Of a stretch of DNA of 64,000 bases, positions 37,951-50,371 are shown one piece after another; position 1 is the first letter of the stretch; each line of letters begins with the position of its first letter. The position numbers were made by a program, and so were the translations under genes. Source of the DNA: Sipunculus nudus (lineage: Eukaryota > Annelida > Sipuncula > Golfingiida > Sipunculidae); NCBI GenBank assembly GCA_026874595.1, contig CM049314.1:72804300-72868299 (forward strand), in the 5' to 3' direction. Under the pieces are notes generated by a model. That model saw only the letters and a program-made list of their open reading frames with translations. It searched no databases and had not been told where the DNA came from.

Positions 37951-38451
37951 AGCATAATCATTAGATATGTTATATTTTAAATTTAGATTAGTGTATAACT
38001 GAATGTTCACCATATTTTGTGATTTGTATATTACACCCAAAAAAAAAAATTGCATATTGAAATTAACAAATGTAGTTTATACATATTTGAACAACGTGAT
38101 AAACATTAGCTTATATTTATCAAAATTTTAACATAATGTTTATGAAAGTGTATCTTTTGTTTCTTTATAGATCTGTCATGGATTTTCCATCATCAAAATA
38201 CATGCATTGTTCTATGATAAAAAAATAGATATAGTACAGATAGGTTTCTATACATAGCTCTGTAGGGTGTTTTTGTCATGAGTTCCAATGTAAAAATATC
38301 ACAATTAATATACATTGATGTAACATCGTCTCAATTGTGAGAGAACTGAAAACATTCTTTATAATAGACGATGTGACCATACAAAGGTAAATGTCACGAA
38401 ACAATAAAAATATAAAGAATGACACTCAGTGGCGTGTACACTTGACTTAAA

Positions 38452-38502
38452 GATTCATCCGGATCCGGTTCTTCATCCGGATCCGCTTCAGCATCCGGAT
38501 CA
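38452..38502. repeat. Short tandem repeat with CATCCGGATCCG core
   Basis: Three copies of a TTCATCCGGATCCG-like unit, GC-rich against an AT-rich background. Not seen at the equivalent place in copy B. Confidence 0.8.
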
Positions 38503-39024
38503 CAACAATGTGTTAATGAATTGTATTTATGTCGATTATAAAATTCACATTCATTTTCATATGATATTTTAAATCTAAAAAAAATTCAAATGTTTAAATT
38601 GTTTACAATTTTTATCAACCATTAACAGCAAATCTCTCTTAAATGGGCTAATATCAAATTAAATGACACTATCAGTTTGCTTTTGTATTTTCTGGTACCA
38701 TGTATCTTTCTAACCTAAATTTGATTTATGTTATGTTGATTCAGTGATAATATAATTTATTTCATGTTTAAACGAGAAGAAAAACATGGTAGAGGGTAAA
38801 AATATTTAAAAAAAACAGTTTTGAGTTATTGTCACGTAGTGTGTGTACTGATATCAGCCCACTTGTTTGTATTTCAAATGAAAATTAATTTGAATATCAT
38901 AAATACATATACCATCAGAAAGAGCACTACCAGGTTTGAAATCATATTTACATCATGGACCTTATATTAATTTTAGATGATTTCGTGCTAATTCTTATTT
39001 AAGGGGATAACGCCAGAGGATGCA

Positions 39025-39258
39025 ATCTTAATGGAAGGTCGAGGGGTAAAACGCTCGGCTCTCTCCTCTAGCGACCCGGGTTCCATCCCACCTGTGGCTA
39101 TGAGAGTGGGTTATAGTTGCCCGTCCACGGCCGGTAGTTTTCTCCTGGTTCTCCGGTTTCCTCCACCCAAACAGACTACAAAACGCCATCATCGGAGCCA
39201 TGGAGAGTGCCTTGATTAGTTATAATAGCTATCTGTACTATTCATGTATAATAAATTA
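39025..39258 (+). mobile_element. tRNA-derived SINE, copy-A insertion
   Basis: A-box-like GAGGGGTAAAACGCTCGG, B-box-like GGGTTCCATCCC, then a body (TGGCTATGAGAGTGGGTTAT, GGTTTCCTCCACC, GCCATGGAGAGTGCCT) ending TAATAAATTAG. The same element lies in opposite orientation at 46258-46505. It is absent from the matching place in copy B. Confidence 0.8.
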
Positions 39259-42200
39259 GTCCATTTATATATTGGAATTCTCCCTGAGCAATGTTCCATC
39301 TCCCCGGACACTTTTATGGAAGTCGGTTCAGTATGGATTTCCTTGATTTTCATGTAGACAAACAAACAAAAAGAGAAACAAACAGACACGGGTGAGAACA
39401 AACCCCCATGACTAAGGTACAATTTATTCCGCACACCTAAGCACTTTGTTCTGTGTTGTGAACCATTACAATTTGTATTTATGTGAGCACTTGTGGTATA
39501 AATCATTGACCAATAAATGTTATGTGTAAATCGATTGTAATTGTATTGATATTTTTGACGGAGCATTTGATCATGAAATTTATACAGAATGCAAAATCAA
39601 GATGAAACGAAACGCACCTAAAATGACATGACAAAACGGTTTATGATAAAATGACTAAAATCACGAATTTGACAGTTATCGTGTGTACGATTATGTCATT
39701 CTGTTGAATTTTTATATAGACTTTTACAAATGAATTTTAAAGCTTTAGAAGATCATGTAACTAAAATCCATGCTTGCATTTTGTAAACACCATCTTGGAT
39801 GAATGGCGGTCATATTTAACCCCGAGCTAGGTATATATCACTCGGAAACAGCCATTACAGACAAGGATAACCAAAGAACAATTCGATTAACCTCAACAGA
39901 AAAGATTTCAGTTTCGAATATGGGGAAATTTTCCTGTACAGTCGATTTTTCTACTAACAGATTTCTGTTGTCCATAATTAATGATATAATCAACATAAAT
40001 TAGCATATCTGAGCAATTAGTTGAATTAATTATATAAATTTATTTTTGGTTGTTTGTAGACTCGGTTAAGTATTTATATTAAGTTAAATATTCAGGTTGA
40101 TCAAATATATTGTAAGTTTATTATAAATCATATTTTCCATTAATAAAATTCAGATACATAAGGCATATTAGAAAAAAGTATAGTTCATAGTTAAAATTTA
40201 TAGTTAAATATATGCAAATATAGTTCTTAGTTAAATATATGCAAATTTATAAACAATCAAAAATGTAAACTCGGGGCCGGACATCACACCTCTCTATTGC
40301 AGGAAGGCCTTCACTGGTGGAACTGTGTAGTGATGTATTAATTTTCTCTTTTGATTCTCATTATATCTGAACATTAGTATGTTTTTAATCAACCATAGAG
40401 TACAAGAGAAAATATAGTGACAATTATATATGTATGTACTTTATGAAGTCAAATGTTAATTTGCCACCGTGTGTAGTTATAAAATGAAGTTTATTTAAGA
40501 TAGGCTACCTTAAAAATAATTATAAATCAATATCATGTCTGTAACAGGTTCCACCACCGCAAAAAGACGAATACAGGACATTAGGATAACAACAATCTCG
40601 AGTCCAGAAGAAGAGAAATGAAAATTAATCATTAGTAGTGACATGACCAGGGAATCCCTATATCTTATATCAAATAAAACAATTTTTTATAACGCATGAA
40701 TAATACGTATTCCCTATTGAAATGATGATAAAGACGACGGTGAAACAATACTTCTAATTATATCATTACTGCTTAAATAATAATGACTTGATACTAATGT
40801 TGACATTCACAAGATACCTTTATTCATTGTGAATATTACTATAAAATTTTCTGCTGTAGGAAAATAAGATCAATTGAATACTCCACGGGACGCGAGGTGT
40901 TAAAACTCGGTATCGTCGGCATGACTAAATCTGCACGATAACTGTCTTCTCTTGGACTAGCAGTCGCGAGTCAATGGCTGTATTCACACCTTATAAAATC
41001 CAGTAGACGTGTCCCAGCTCATTTACCGTTTTTCTATCCGTCTCACTAGCTTCATCTGCGACAAACACAATGCTGACACAGAATGTCCTGATCCGTTATA
41101 TCTCAGATGAAAAAAAAATATCATACTAATTTTTATTTCATGGTGATTTTTTCTGCCCAGGTCTCTGATATGTGTTTAAGTTAGCCTGACGGAACGCGTG
41201 CTACTAGCTTACGGCACCCGAAACTCTAATCAAATGTAATATCCACAGTGCGCCCGCTCCAGTTTTTATTTTGGTGACGGTTACCGCCTCCATTTTTAAT
41301 GCTGATTGACATCATTTTATTTATAGTATATACATCTGCAGAGCTCCATTTCGATTACATGACAGGGTGGTAGCACTCGCTTCCTGTCATTAAAATTTCA
41401 TGGTGTCATCCACTTTGCGGGCTAATTTAGGAAGCCAACGAACGCCGCGGGGGGGGGGGGGGGGGGAGGAATGGATAGGAAAAGTTTTGTCCATTTTATT
41501 ATTAGTTATCGTTTGAATTATGTTTACCGACCGGTTTGTTTATTGGGGCAACAGTTCGCCAAAGAGCCAAGTCATACCTCCACTTATTTGGATATAATTA
41601 GAAGCAAATGTAGTACGGCATAAGGTGGGCTATCAAGTAAGTTCCTTAAAAGTATATGTAAATGTGACTTATTTGTTTTAATCATTTTTTAAGAAACATA
41701 TATAAATAATATATACATATGAGAAATGAGAAATATATCTAAATAGTGTATATATAAAATATATATATAAATGTGACTATATATATCAAAACTTCGGAAT
41801 AGCACACATCCCATACTTTACAAAATATCTTATTTTTACCATTTTATTAATTTCCTCTTTATTTTAACCTGTAAATAATATTTTATTGTTATGTTTAAAA
41901 GTCATTTATACAACAGGTGCTTTGAGTTTGCGGGAAAACTATGTACCAATTTTTCCATCTTCACAGATTGTATGTTTTCCTTCATCCCCCCCCCCCTTCA
42001 GGCTTGCTCTTAAAAATTATGACTTCTGCGTATAATAAAAAATAAAGTAAGCGCCCTGAATGTCATATATCATTTGAGGTTTCCATAACAGTAGGTTTTC
42101 TGGCGTAAACGGTTCATATTTCGTGACATTTATTCCTTTATCCTATACGATGATTGAGAGGGTTGCACTGCAGATGGTCTGAATTATGTAAAGCTCGTCT

Positions 42201-42275
42201 CAGTCATGGTACAGGACAAACTTATTGATTGATTTTATTCTCAACAATGACACAATACAGATTACTAACACTATA

Positions 42276-42281
<6 letters not shown>

Positions 42282-42324
<43 letters not shown>
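42282..42324. repeat. (TA)n microsatellite
   Basis: About 21 TA units, uninterrupted. Confidence 0.97.
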
Positions 42325-42326
<2 letters not shown>

Positions 42327-42627
42327 CAAATTGCACTTTAAAAATCTGCAGTGTTAAAATGTCATGTAAAAGAGAAAAGTTACCATCACATAATTAGTCT
42401 GTGACCATGTGTTTGCTCTGTCCATAGTCTGATCGTACTATCCGTGGGTTTGTGTGTTTGTCTCTCACTTTTCAAACAGGGGATGTTGGTGACAAGGCTA
42501 AGTCTTGTTTTCTAATGGACGTCAGTTTGTTCTCAGTATTATCATGTTTTGAGGATTAAGTCGCTTCAGAATTTAATATTAAATTATGAAGTTTTGTATT
42601 ATATGGAAAATAAACAGAATAACCTGC

Positions 42628-42905
42628 TTTTGTGGCTCAGGGATAGAGCACAGAACACAAACCCGGGAGATCGTGGGTTCAAATCTCAGTGAACCTCAAT
42701 GAGGTTTTTCACGGTCGACCCCCACTCAGGGTGAGCGCTCTGCAGGCTTAATGGAAAGGATGTGCCCCATAACCGTGTATCACTCAAATACGAGTGCGTC
42801 TTAGGGGGGTTCCTCGGTGTTATGACCCAGCAATGGGGATGATTACACACCCAGGACCCGCAGGTGTGTGGTAGACACCGGGCCTGGGTGACACCAGGAT
42901 ACAAA
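42628..42905 (+). mobile_element. tRNA-derived SINE (second family), full head
   Basis: The head has a clear A-box (TGGCTCAGGGATAGAGCAC) and B-box (GGGTTCAAATCTC) with tRNA-like spacing. The body includes CTGCAGGCTTAATGGAAAGG, ACGAGTGCGTCTTAGGGGGG, GTTATGACCCAGCAATGGGG and GACACCGGGCCTGGGTGACA. A 5'-truncated, inverted relative lies at 52388-52553. It is a retroelement, not a functional tRNA, because the body continues far past the tRNA-like part. Confidence 0.85.
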
Positions 42906-43288
42906 ATAACAATGATAGGAAGCGAGTGCTACCGCCTTGTCAAGTATTCCCAAACCGAAAATTTGAAACTCTGCAGATGTACATACATAGGTTAAGAATT
43001 AGATTAGTCAGCATTAAAAAATGGATGCAGTTACCTCCACCAAAAACCCAAACAGACTAACAATGTAACCGATCCTCCCAAAATGAAATCACTTCTGTGA
43101 GTGCCTATTGACCAGGTTAAGGTTTCATTGAAATTCACTGAATATATTAGAGACATTTAGTGCAAAGGGAAACTGATAAACAGTGTGATACATAATCTCC
43201 ATAGGTGATGATGGGAAACATCGAAGCCTCAAATATTGGATATACTTTTTTTCAACAATAAATAGCAAGGCGCTTCGTTTATTCAACT

Positions 43289-43296
<8 letters not shown>

Positions 43297-43348
<52 letters not shown>
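43297..43348. repeat. (CT)n microsatellite
   Basis: About 25 CT units. A second run of about 21 units lies at 43514-43555, just before the start of copy B. Confidence 0.97.
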
Positions 43349-43350
<2 letters not shown>

Positions 43351-43510
43351 AATATTTCACTTTTAATACCTTACATTTCTCCACGGGCCTCATACATAAT
43401 CCGAGCTAACACACCAGTCAGGAAAGGCTTCTTATAAGAACATATGGTAAAAAAATACAATGAGAATAGCAGACTTCCAGTAGTAACAAATATATTTTAG
43501 ATAATGTATA

Positions 43511-43559
<49 letters not shown>

Positions 43560-44327
43560 GCGCTCTGATAAAAATATTTATATTTTTTTTCAGAATTTTA
43601 GAAACTCGCACATGATCCCAAATTGTCTTGTTTAGTGTGTACTAGTTTTCAAGCAACATGTATGCTATGTCGGTGTAAATACTTTTGTTTTCATTTACAG
43701 CGTAGATATATCGAAACATCTATTGTTTCATAACGTGATCTTGTGCAGTATTTTAACACAACACATTTTTAAATATATTTTCTATATTTGATACGGCATT
43801 TTTGAACAAAGATGACTCTCTGTTTGACATTATTGCTTGTCAATACGTTCGTTATTAAAAAAGGTGGCCGTTTTGTATCTAGTTGTATACCAGCTGTCAT
43901 TTATTATCCATGATTCCATGACTAGTTCTGTGTTATGAACATTGATATACGTTACAGCTCTAACATACATAAATATTTATTGTTGTGCAGTCTAACAATA
44001 TCACAGCATTCGCAGTTTCCTGCTGATGCCACGCCGCGAACATGAATTATTGAGGACCAAAAGTAAAACATCGCAGGTAAAAGACTGACTCGTTTTTGCG
44101 TTTTTATCATACGCGTATCCGCTGTATGTACGATCTCATTAGTGTTTCAGCATGAGACAGGCGAGCATCCATTTTGTTTACAGATCTTGTAAAACAGGGA
44201 ACACTAGATTGCTAGTAACAGCAATACCATAAAATATATTGGAGGCGTAACGAAGAAACCATACAAAATCAGCTTGGTTTACTCTCAAACATTTTTAAAC
44301 TTCGAGGGAACCAAATATTCGCTGACG

Positions 44328-45236
44328 ATGATTCTTCCAGCAATGTTCTACGTATTGATCGTAAACTTGGGTCTCCTTGAAAACAATGTGGCTTTTGCTA
44401 AAGACTTTAAACGTCTCCCTGGTACGTCTTTTAACGGTACTGATAAGACAGCCGAATTCAAGTCTTGTCGCCCTGATCATTGCCTCGACCTCTGCCAGGA
44501 AAGACCACAATGCAACATAGTGGAATGGACCGCGGCTGAGAATATGTGCCGGTTTTACAAAAACAGTGTAAATGACACTACTTTCTTCAGATCTGCCCAG
44601 ACCGACCTGTACATTGCAGTTGAGCATGTCAGTGAATGGACTCTTGTGTTCCACGCTACGGCTGGTATCTCTCAACGTATAACTGAGTTATGGAGGGCGC
44701 CAGGTGCTACAAACTTAACTTCTTGGGATGGCGACCCACATAATCCTGCAGCCCAAGCATCAAGTCACTACAAGAGCGGACTTATAGACATATGGGAATC
44801 TCTAAACCCATCGGGGATCAAGTTGATGTTGTACAAGGATGGCAGTGAAGTTGTTCATCTGAACTTCAATGGAAAGGGAAGTGACAAAAACAACTGGTTT
44901 ACGCTGGAGAGGTATGAATCGGGGTCTTTTGGGAATATTTCTACACATTTTGAAAGTATGATGATGAAAACTTGTAGTGTATTTAAGTGTTTCAATAACC
45001 TTGTCTTGTACGGAGATTTTGATCGGACATTTAATATCTACTTGCAATATGACGGCTGCCCGGGAGACATTGGATGGATGGTTGTTGCCGATAGTCCTGA
45101 TGTATGTTCTTACGGAAATCCACGCGCTGGTGCCTGGCCCGCTTTCGTTTACTCAAAGACAGGAAAACCAGTGATCTTCAGTGATTCTACCCTGACAGAC
45201 AGCGCTGATACTATGGCCGTGTTTATTAAATATTAG
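44328..45236 (+). CDS. Secreted PAN-like protein, copy B, intact (302 residues)
   Basis: Single coding exon. The ATG at 44328 aligns with the copy-A start and gives a signal peptide of about 24 residues; the frame is open 18 codons further 5' but has no ATG there. Residues 25-97 form a PAN/apple-like domain with cysteines at 47, 52, 56, 62 and 74. Residues 104-302 form a second domain: WTLVF at 104, WDGD, HYKSGLIDIW at 148-156, LYKDG, NNWFTLERY, Cys216/Cys221, DGCPGDIGWMVVADS at 242-256, Cys260, and a C-terminal TMAVFIKY. I recall this second domain from uncharacterised secreted molluscan proteins; its ligand is unknown to me. PAN modules usually bind protein or carbohydrate, so an extracellular recognition or matrix role is possible but is inference. 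Unlike copy A, no frame damage is seen. Confidence 0.88.
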   Translation: MILPAMFYVLIVNLGLLENNVAFAKDFKRLPGTSFNGTDKTAEFKSCRPDHCLDLCQERPQCNIVEWTAAENMCRFYKNSVNDTTFFRSAQTDLYIAVEHVSEWTLVFHATAGISQRITELWRAPGATNLTSWDGDPHNPAAQASSHYKSGLIDIWESLNPSGIKLMLYKDGSEVVHLNFNGKGSDKNNWFTLERYESGSFGNISTHFESMMMKTCSVFKCFNNLVLYGDFDRTFNIYLQYDGCPGDIGWMVVADSPDVCSYGNPRAGAWPAFVYSKTGKPVIFSDSTLTDSADTMAVFIKY

Positions 45237-45599
45237 GTATTTCTTTTTTTAATTATAATTAGGAATTTCTCTGCAGTGAAATTCATAAATTTCTATATTT
45301 CTCATACATTTTCTATCCAAGTTATTCTCCAGACATCTGATCATTTATGTTTATGTGCAATGACGTAAAACTAAATCCAATACCATGTTCATTGTGATTA
45401 TTGTAATATTTCACGGTAAGGATGCCATTGACATTTTGCCGTTACTCTCTTACACTTAAATATTATGGCACAATTTGACACTATAGCTGATGAAGGAGCA
45501 AATACCAAAGATGGGATCTAACACTCCATAACAAAAGCCAACATTTATATTTTGCAACCCTTTGTTTCCTCTGATTCTATGGGGAACGTCCTGGCTAGT

Positions 45600-46600
45600 G
45601 ACATGGCCTCTGCCATGGGTCAGTAGCCTCAAGCTGACAATTACATTTTATTAGAATATTTATGAAAGTGCTACGTCACGTATTGCCAACCCGAAATGTA
45701 ACTCTCTTATAAAGTTTTTGATAAGGGAGCATAATAAATGGAGACGTTTTCACCATTAAAAAAGAAAATGAAATATGACCAGTGTCCTTGGCCTTCATCA
45801 GTTTGGAAGAGTTATTGTAAAAGAACGGACTATTTTCTCATATATTGATATTAATGAATTACTAAAATATTTACAAGGTACAGATTTGGTTTCATTCTGT
45901 TAGTTTAACCTATGCCTCAATATACCTTACTTTCTGAATATTATCTGTGATTTTAAAATTTCAATGGGCGCCCAACTGTGCAATAAACTATAGCCCTGAA
46001 AATAATGTTCAAATTTAATTAATTTTTTACATACTAGAGATAGTGGAAAAATGCAAATTTGTTAAAAACATTGTTTATGAAATCACCTTTCTTCAAAATT
46101 TTCATAACACTTTTATCTGGTCAGTATATTTAAAGATTGAGAACACAAACCAGTTCCTATTACGCTTTTGTACGATTCATGGGGCACCAACATTAGTGAT
46201 ATTCTAGCATGACAAACGACAAAAGTTAAAGACATGATTGAGCCTCTCTCAGGGTTTATATTATAAACTTATTTATTTTACATGGATTGTACAAATAGTT
46301 ATTATAACTAATCGAGGCACTCTCCATGGCTACGGTGATGGCGTTCGGTAGTCTGCAGAGGTGGAGGAAACCGGAGTACCCGGAGAAAACCACCGGCCTT
46401 GGACGGGCAACTACAACCCACTCTCATAGCCACGCCGGGGATCGAACCCGGGTCGCCAGCGGAGATAGCCAAGCGTTTTACCACTCAGCTGTCCAGGCCC
46501 CGTTATGCTTATAGGGGTTAACGAATTTATTTGTCAATATTTAGCAATCATTTTATGTAGGTGGAATAACTTCCAGTGCAAACCATCGATTTCAAATTCT
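45600..46600. other. ~1-kb B-specific insertion relative to copy A
   Basis: Homology with copy A stops after TTTGCAACC...TTGTTTCCTCTG (near 45575) and resumes before TTTGCTAGATCCCC (near 46640); in copy A these points are only about 60 bp apart. The insert contains the inverted SINE and further unique DNA. No open frame of note. Confidence 0.7.
46258..46505 (-). mobile_element. tRNA-derived SINE, copy-B insertion, inverted
   Basis: On the minus strand: AGCTGAGTGGTAAAACGC (A-box) and GGGTTCGATCCCCGG (B-box), then the same body as 39025-39258. The head is better preserved here than in copy A. Confidence 0.85.
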
Positions 46601-46859
46601 TTTTCATTTTTTTATCTTTATTTTTTGTTTTTCTTTCTAGTGGTTTGCTAGATCCCCAAAATGGCCAAATTTCCAAAAAGGACATTAGGGCATTTTTTAG
46701 TGGTATGTCATGAATTGCAGCTAACTTTTATTTATTATCTTGACCTTAATCCCAAGGCTGCACTCCTAAGTCGATCACTAAACCCTTCTTACGATCGCTC
46801 GGCGATTATAAATATCTAATGTTGCAATTCTTTATTAATTTACAAACAAAAAAAATCAA

Positions 46860-46907
<48 letters not shown>

Positions 46908-48420
46908 TTTAAAGATAAAAACCTGTACCAAAAATAGAAAATGCAAAATTACAAAACTAATTGACAGCTGAACTGACAAGATTTTGTCGTGTTGTGGTCA
47001 TTAGTATTGTTAAGATCCATTTGTTTAACGTAGTTAAAGTTTTTATTTTTTATCAGTTTTACAAAATGATCCATATTTATAAAAAAAATCGACTGGCAGT
47101 TGTTTCAGCGTACTCATTAGATATAATATTTCAGTGTAAATCAGGATTCGCAAACCATTGACCAAATACGCTCCTCACGTATACACCGTAATTATCCCAG
47201 ATCTCCTTTGTTTTAACCGCTGCTTAAGATACTGTGGATTCCACCAAGCACGGCTTACCCAGAGCAAAGATTGTTATCAGACCTATGAGGGCGTGGCACC
47301 GCATTGTACATCAATTTTTAAGCTGCGACATCACCTCTTGTTGGTCTGATTACACCGGTTGGAGCACAGAGCTAAGAATCAGACAAATGAGAGCGGATGT
47401 CATAGGTTTAAAACTTTAGAGCCAAATAAATAGCAATATATGTACATTAAAAATTTGTGAATATTGAAGATATTTTTTAATGCAAATCTGCATGTTTAAC
47501 GAGAGCGCCTATTATGTTCATATTCTTATGAACGAAATTTCATGTAACAATAGGTAAAAAATAGTAAAACAAAAATGTTGAAAGGTGCACATTGTTTATT
47601 ATGCACTCAACAAAATCTAGATAAAAATACAAAAAAAAAATTGATCAGTGTAAAAAAAAAGAGATATTCCGTATACAAAAATTCAGATTTGTGCCATGTC
47701 CTTTATTTGAATATGGCACAAACGTGAAAATACAAAATCGCTGTTTAAGACTGCAGATTGGTTAATGAAAACACTTTGGCACACTTTCTTTTAATTATAG
47801 CGGTCGTTATTTTGAGGTGGTCCCTAAATACAGGTGGCCGTTAAATGAGGTTTTACTGTATATATTTGTGTGATGTTTGTCATATTATAAAATATTTCAT
47901 TATTAAGTCATTTATGCATTTCTCATTATTTGAATAAAAAAAATCATATGTATATATTGCACGAAAAATATGAAAACTATACACAAATTACCAAATGCAA
48001 CAAATACCATAAGGGATAATTTCTATTTTTGTGACCATTGGTTTTTGTTATCAGTAAATTATTCTTTGTCGTTTTCAGGTTTTTTCATACTTTTATCAAT
48101 TTTGCAAATTATCAATTTAAAAAACGAATTTATTCCCTAAATTTGCCTTCACTTATTTTCGCCGTATTTTGTGATTTCTATATTTAAGAATTTTTCATTT
48201 CTAGACTTAAATCGATCAAATAAATACCGATAAACATCTTCTGAAAAATAAGTGTATTTATAACATATGTTTATGTCTTTTTTTTTTAATTTAAGCGTTT
48301 ATGCCATAACGATAAATTTCATTGTTTCGTGGTTGTATGAAAAATATAAGTCAAATAACAATGAATATCATTGTAAAAAAATATTAAACATGAAATTACA
48401 AAAAAAAATACTTTTACAGC

Positions 48421-49143
48421 TACTTGATATATATTTCACTTTGTTTTCATTTATAATGTTAACTGGGTCATTTTTTTCAAAATTTTAATTCAATTTTTAC
48501 ATAATGAACAATATAATAAGAATATATGAATGAAGAATAAATGAAAGATAGCAATGCAGATTTCTGCCACAAAAAATTTAAAACATTATAAAAAAAAACT
48601 TTAACAGTTACTAATATATATTTCATTTTGTTGAAACATGTCAACAGGGCCATTTTTACAAAGATTAAATTCAATCGGTGCTTTTTGAAGAATATATGAA
48701 GACTATATGTATGAAGAATAAATGAGAAATAACCATGCATAATTCTGCAAAAAAAATAAAATAAAAATACAAAAAACGTTTATAGCTTCTTGATATATAT
48801 TTCAATTTGTTGTAATTTGTAATGTTTACTGGTTTGATTCACTCTGTACATATTTAAGAATATATGAAGGATATATGTATGAGGAATTAATGAGAACTAA
48901 GCATGCATATTTCTGAAGAAAAAATTTTAAAAAAAATGGAACAGCTACTTGATAAATATTTGATTTATTGTAATTTGTTATGTTTACTGGATCAGTTTAA
49001 CAAAGGTTTGATTCAATCTGTACATATTGAATATTAAATGAAGAATATATGTAGGAAGAATATATCAGAAATAACAATGTATATCTCTTCAAAATAAAAT
49101 TAAAAATATAATCAAATAAAAACTTTAACAGCCACTTGATATA
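48421..49143. repeat. ~180-bp AT-rich tandem block, copy B (4 units before the transposon)
   Basis: Units start near 48421, 48610, 48784, 48950 and 49134 with ACTTGATATATATTTCA-like sequence, then TGTTGTAATTTGTAATGTT, TGATTCAATCTGTACATATT and GAAGAATATATGTATGAAG. The fifth unit is split by the transposon at 49144-50371 and resumes at 50372. Confidence 0.88.
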
Positions 49144-50371
49144 CCGTCGAACCTGTCTAATGTGGGCACCCTTGGGACTGGGCCAAACTGCTCACTTTAT
49201 AGAGGTGCCCACAATATGGAGGTAATAGCTGCCACCTACTTTGACATATTCCCAGAAATGCTCCTGGTTTAAGAGGACTTCAGGACTTTGATGCATGTAG
49301 TTTCACCCTGTTTTCCAACATAAGGATTAACAAGAAATAAATATAATTGTTAATATATATATATATGTATATATATGTGTGTGCGTGTTATAACTTATAT
49401 CGATGGGCATAAGCTGCAAGCATTGATCCTGTCATTTAAATCTTTTTAATATTCAAATATGTATCACAATGCATCCATAGTTATACCATACTATTCTACA
49501 AACTTCCTCTAGGACAAGCCACTATCAGAATCTTTGAACAGGTACACTTTAAGGGCTATGGCCAAACTTTTATAATTCATTTTGAGGAGGACATTTAATA
49601 CGTGAACAGTAACATTGAATAATGACAGATAATGCATGTAGATGATCAGTGTTTGGTATCGATATTTATTGCGCCTGGTAATTAAGTAAACATTGCACTG
49701 TGGCCCAGAGGACCTTACACGATTATCTTATCTCAGATTAACAAGTAATTGGGTGCATGAGCAGGATGGCCACTCATGGTATTACTTACAGCATATTATT
49801 TGTTTCCTCAATGTAAGAAAGCCCAGTGACGGTCAGATCAATCTATGCCTGTCAATCCAATAAGAATAGCTACTGGGTGGTGAATTCACTGCTGGCTATA
49901 AACCATCACAAGAACAGCCAGTCTCGGATTACGTCTGAGTTGGGCATGTGCAGTAACATCAAAGTAAACTTATTAGTATGCATGTATCCCATGCCTATAG
50001 CCTTGAGTCAAGAAGGCTATTATTATGATTATGCAATCAGACAGTAAAACACCTCTAATCTTTGTTCGTCTGGTTGATCATTATCATTTATAGTTGAAAT
50101 GTAAATATTTAATAATTAAAGTTTACTCTGATTGCTAATAATTATAAATTCACAATAAAAGAAGCCCCTAAGGTTTAAATAGGGAGATACTTCAACTGGG
50201 AAAATCGATGAAGTGCCCCGATAGCGTGGGCAAGTGCCCACTTTACAGAATATAGAGGTGCCGACTTTAGCAAAACATAATAAAGAGAAGAAACAAATGG
50301 GAATGCGAAAAAGTGCCCACTTTCCAGAGGTGCCCACCTAATGGAGGTGCCCACTAAGAGAAGTTCGACTG
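49144..50371. mobile_element. 1,228-bp TA-flanked DNA transposon, nonautonomous
   Basis: The left end CCGTCGAACCTGTCTAATGT (then GGGCACC) and the right end in reverse complement CAGTCGAACTTCTCTTAGTG (then GGGCACC) form terminal inverted repeats. Each is flanked by TA. Removing the element restores the ~180-bp tandem unit (ACTTGATA / TATATTTCATTTTG). The subterminal word GTGCCCAC(T) recurs. The longest plus-strand frame (49826-50047) is 73 codons and shows no transposase features, so it is likely mobilised in trans by a Tc1/mariner-like enzyme (inference from TA target and end sequence). Confidence 0.88.

Larger units (their letters stand above)
33440..41420 (+). repeat. Segmental duplication, copy A
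   Basis: Shares order and orientation with copy B (43626-52395) over about 8 kb. Anchors: TATTTGATACGGCAT near 33588, the PAN-like gene, the AACCGCTGCTT region near 35790, the ~180-bp tandem block at 37561-37950, TTTCTTTATAG near 38160, AACAAACAAAAAGAG near 39364, and TTAAAACTCGGTAT near 40901 and CTTCCTGTCATT near 41380 at the right end. A-specific insertions include the MITE at 36861-37134, the SINE at about 39025-39258 and about 440 bp at 40926-41375. Confidence 0.9.
39259..43625. other. Rest of copy A and spacer between duplicates, no gene recognised
   Basis: Contains copy-A homologous DNA to about 41420, with an A-specific block at 40926-41375. The 2.2-kb spacer to copy B follows. Noted inside: a G-run at 41449-41467, a C-run at 41986-41996, TA at 42282-42324, the SINE at 42628-42905 and CT runs at 43297-43348 and 43514-43555. 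No splice-supported exon. Confidence 0.45.
45237..49133. other. Copy-B 3' flank, non-coding
   Basis: Holds the B-specific ~1-kb insertion, a TA microsatellite at 46863-46905 and the copy-B end of a CAGTAAAACCTC-type element at 47805-47862. From 48421 the ~180-bp tandem block begins. No splice-supported exon. Confidence 0.5.

Noticed and set aside
42633-42700. tRNA gene
   Set aside because: Good A- and B-boxes, but the sequence continues as a ~280-bp element with a headless second copy at 52388, so it is a SINE head rather than a functional tRNA.
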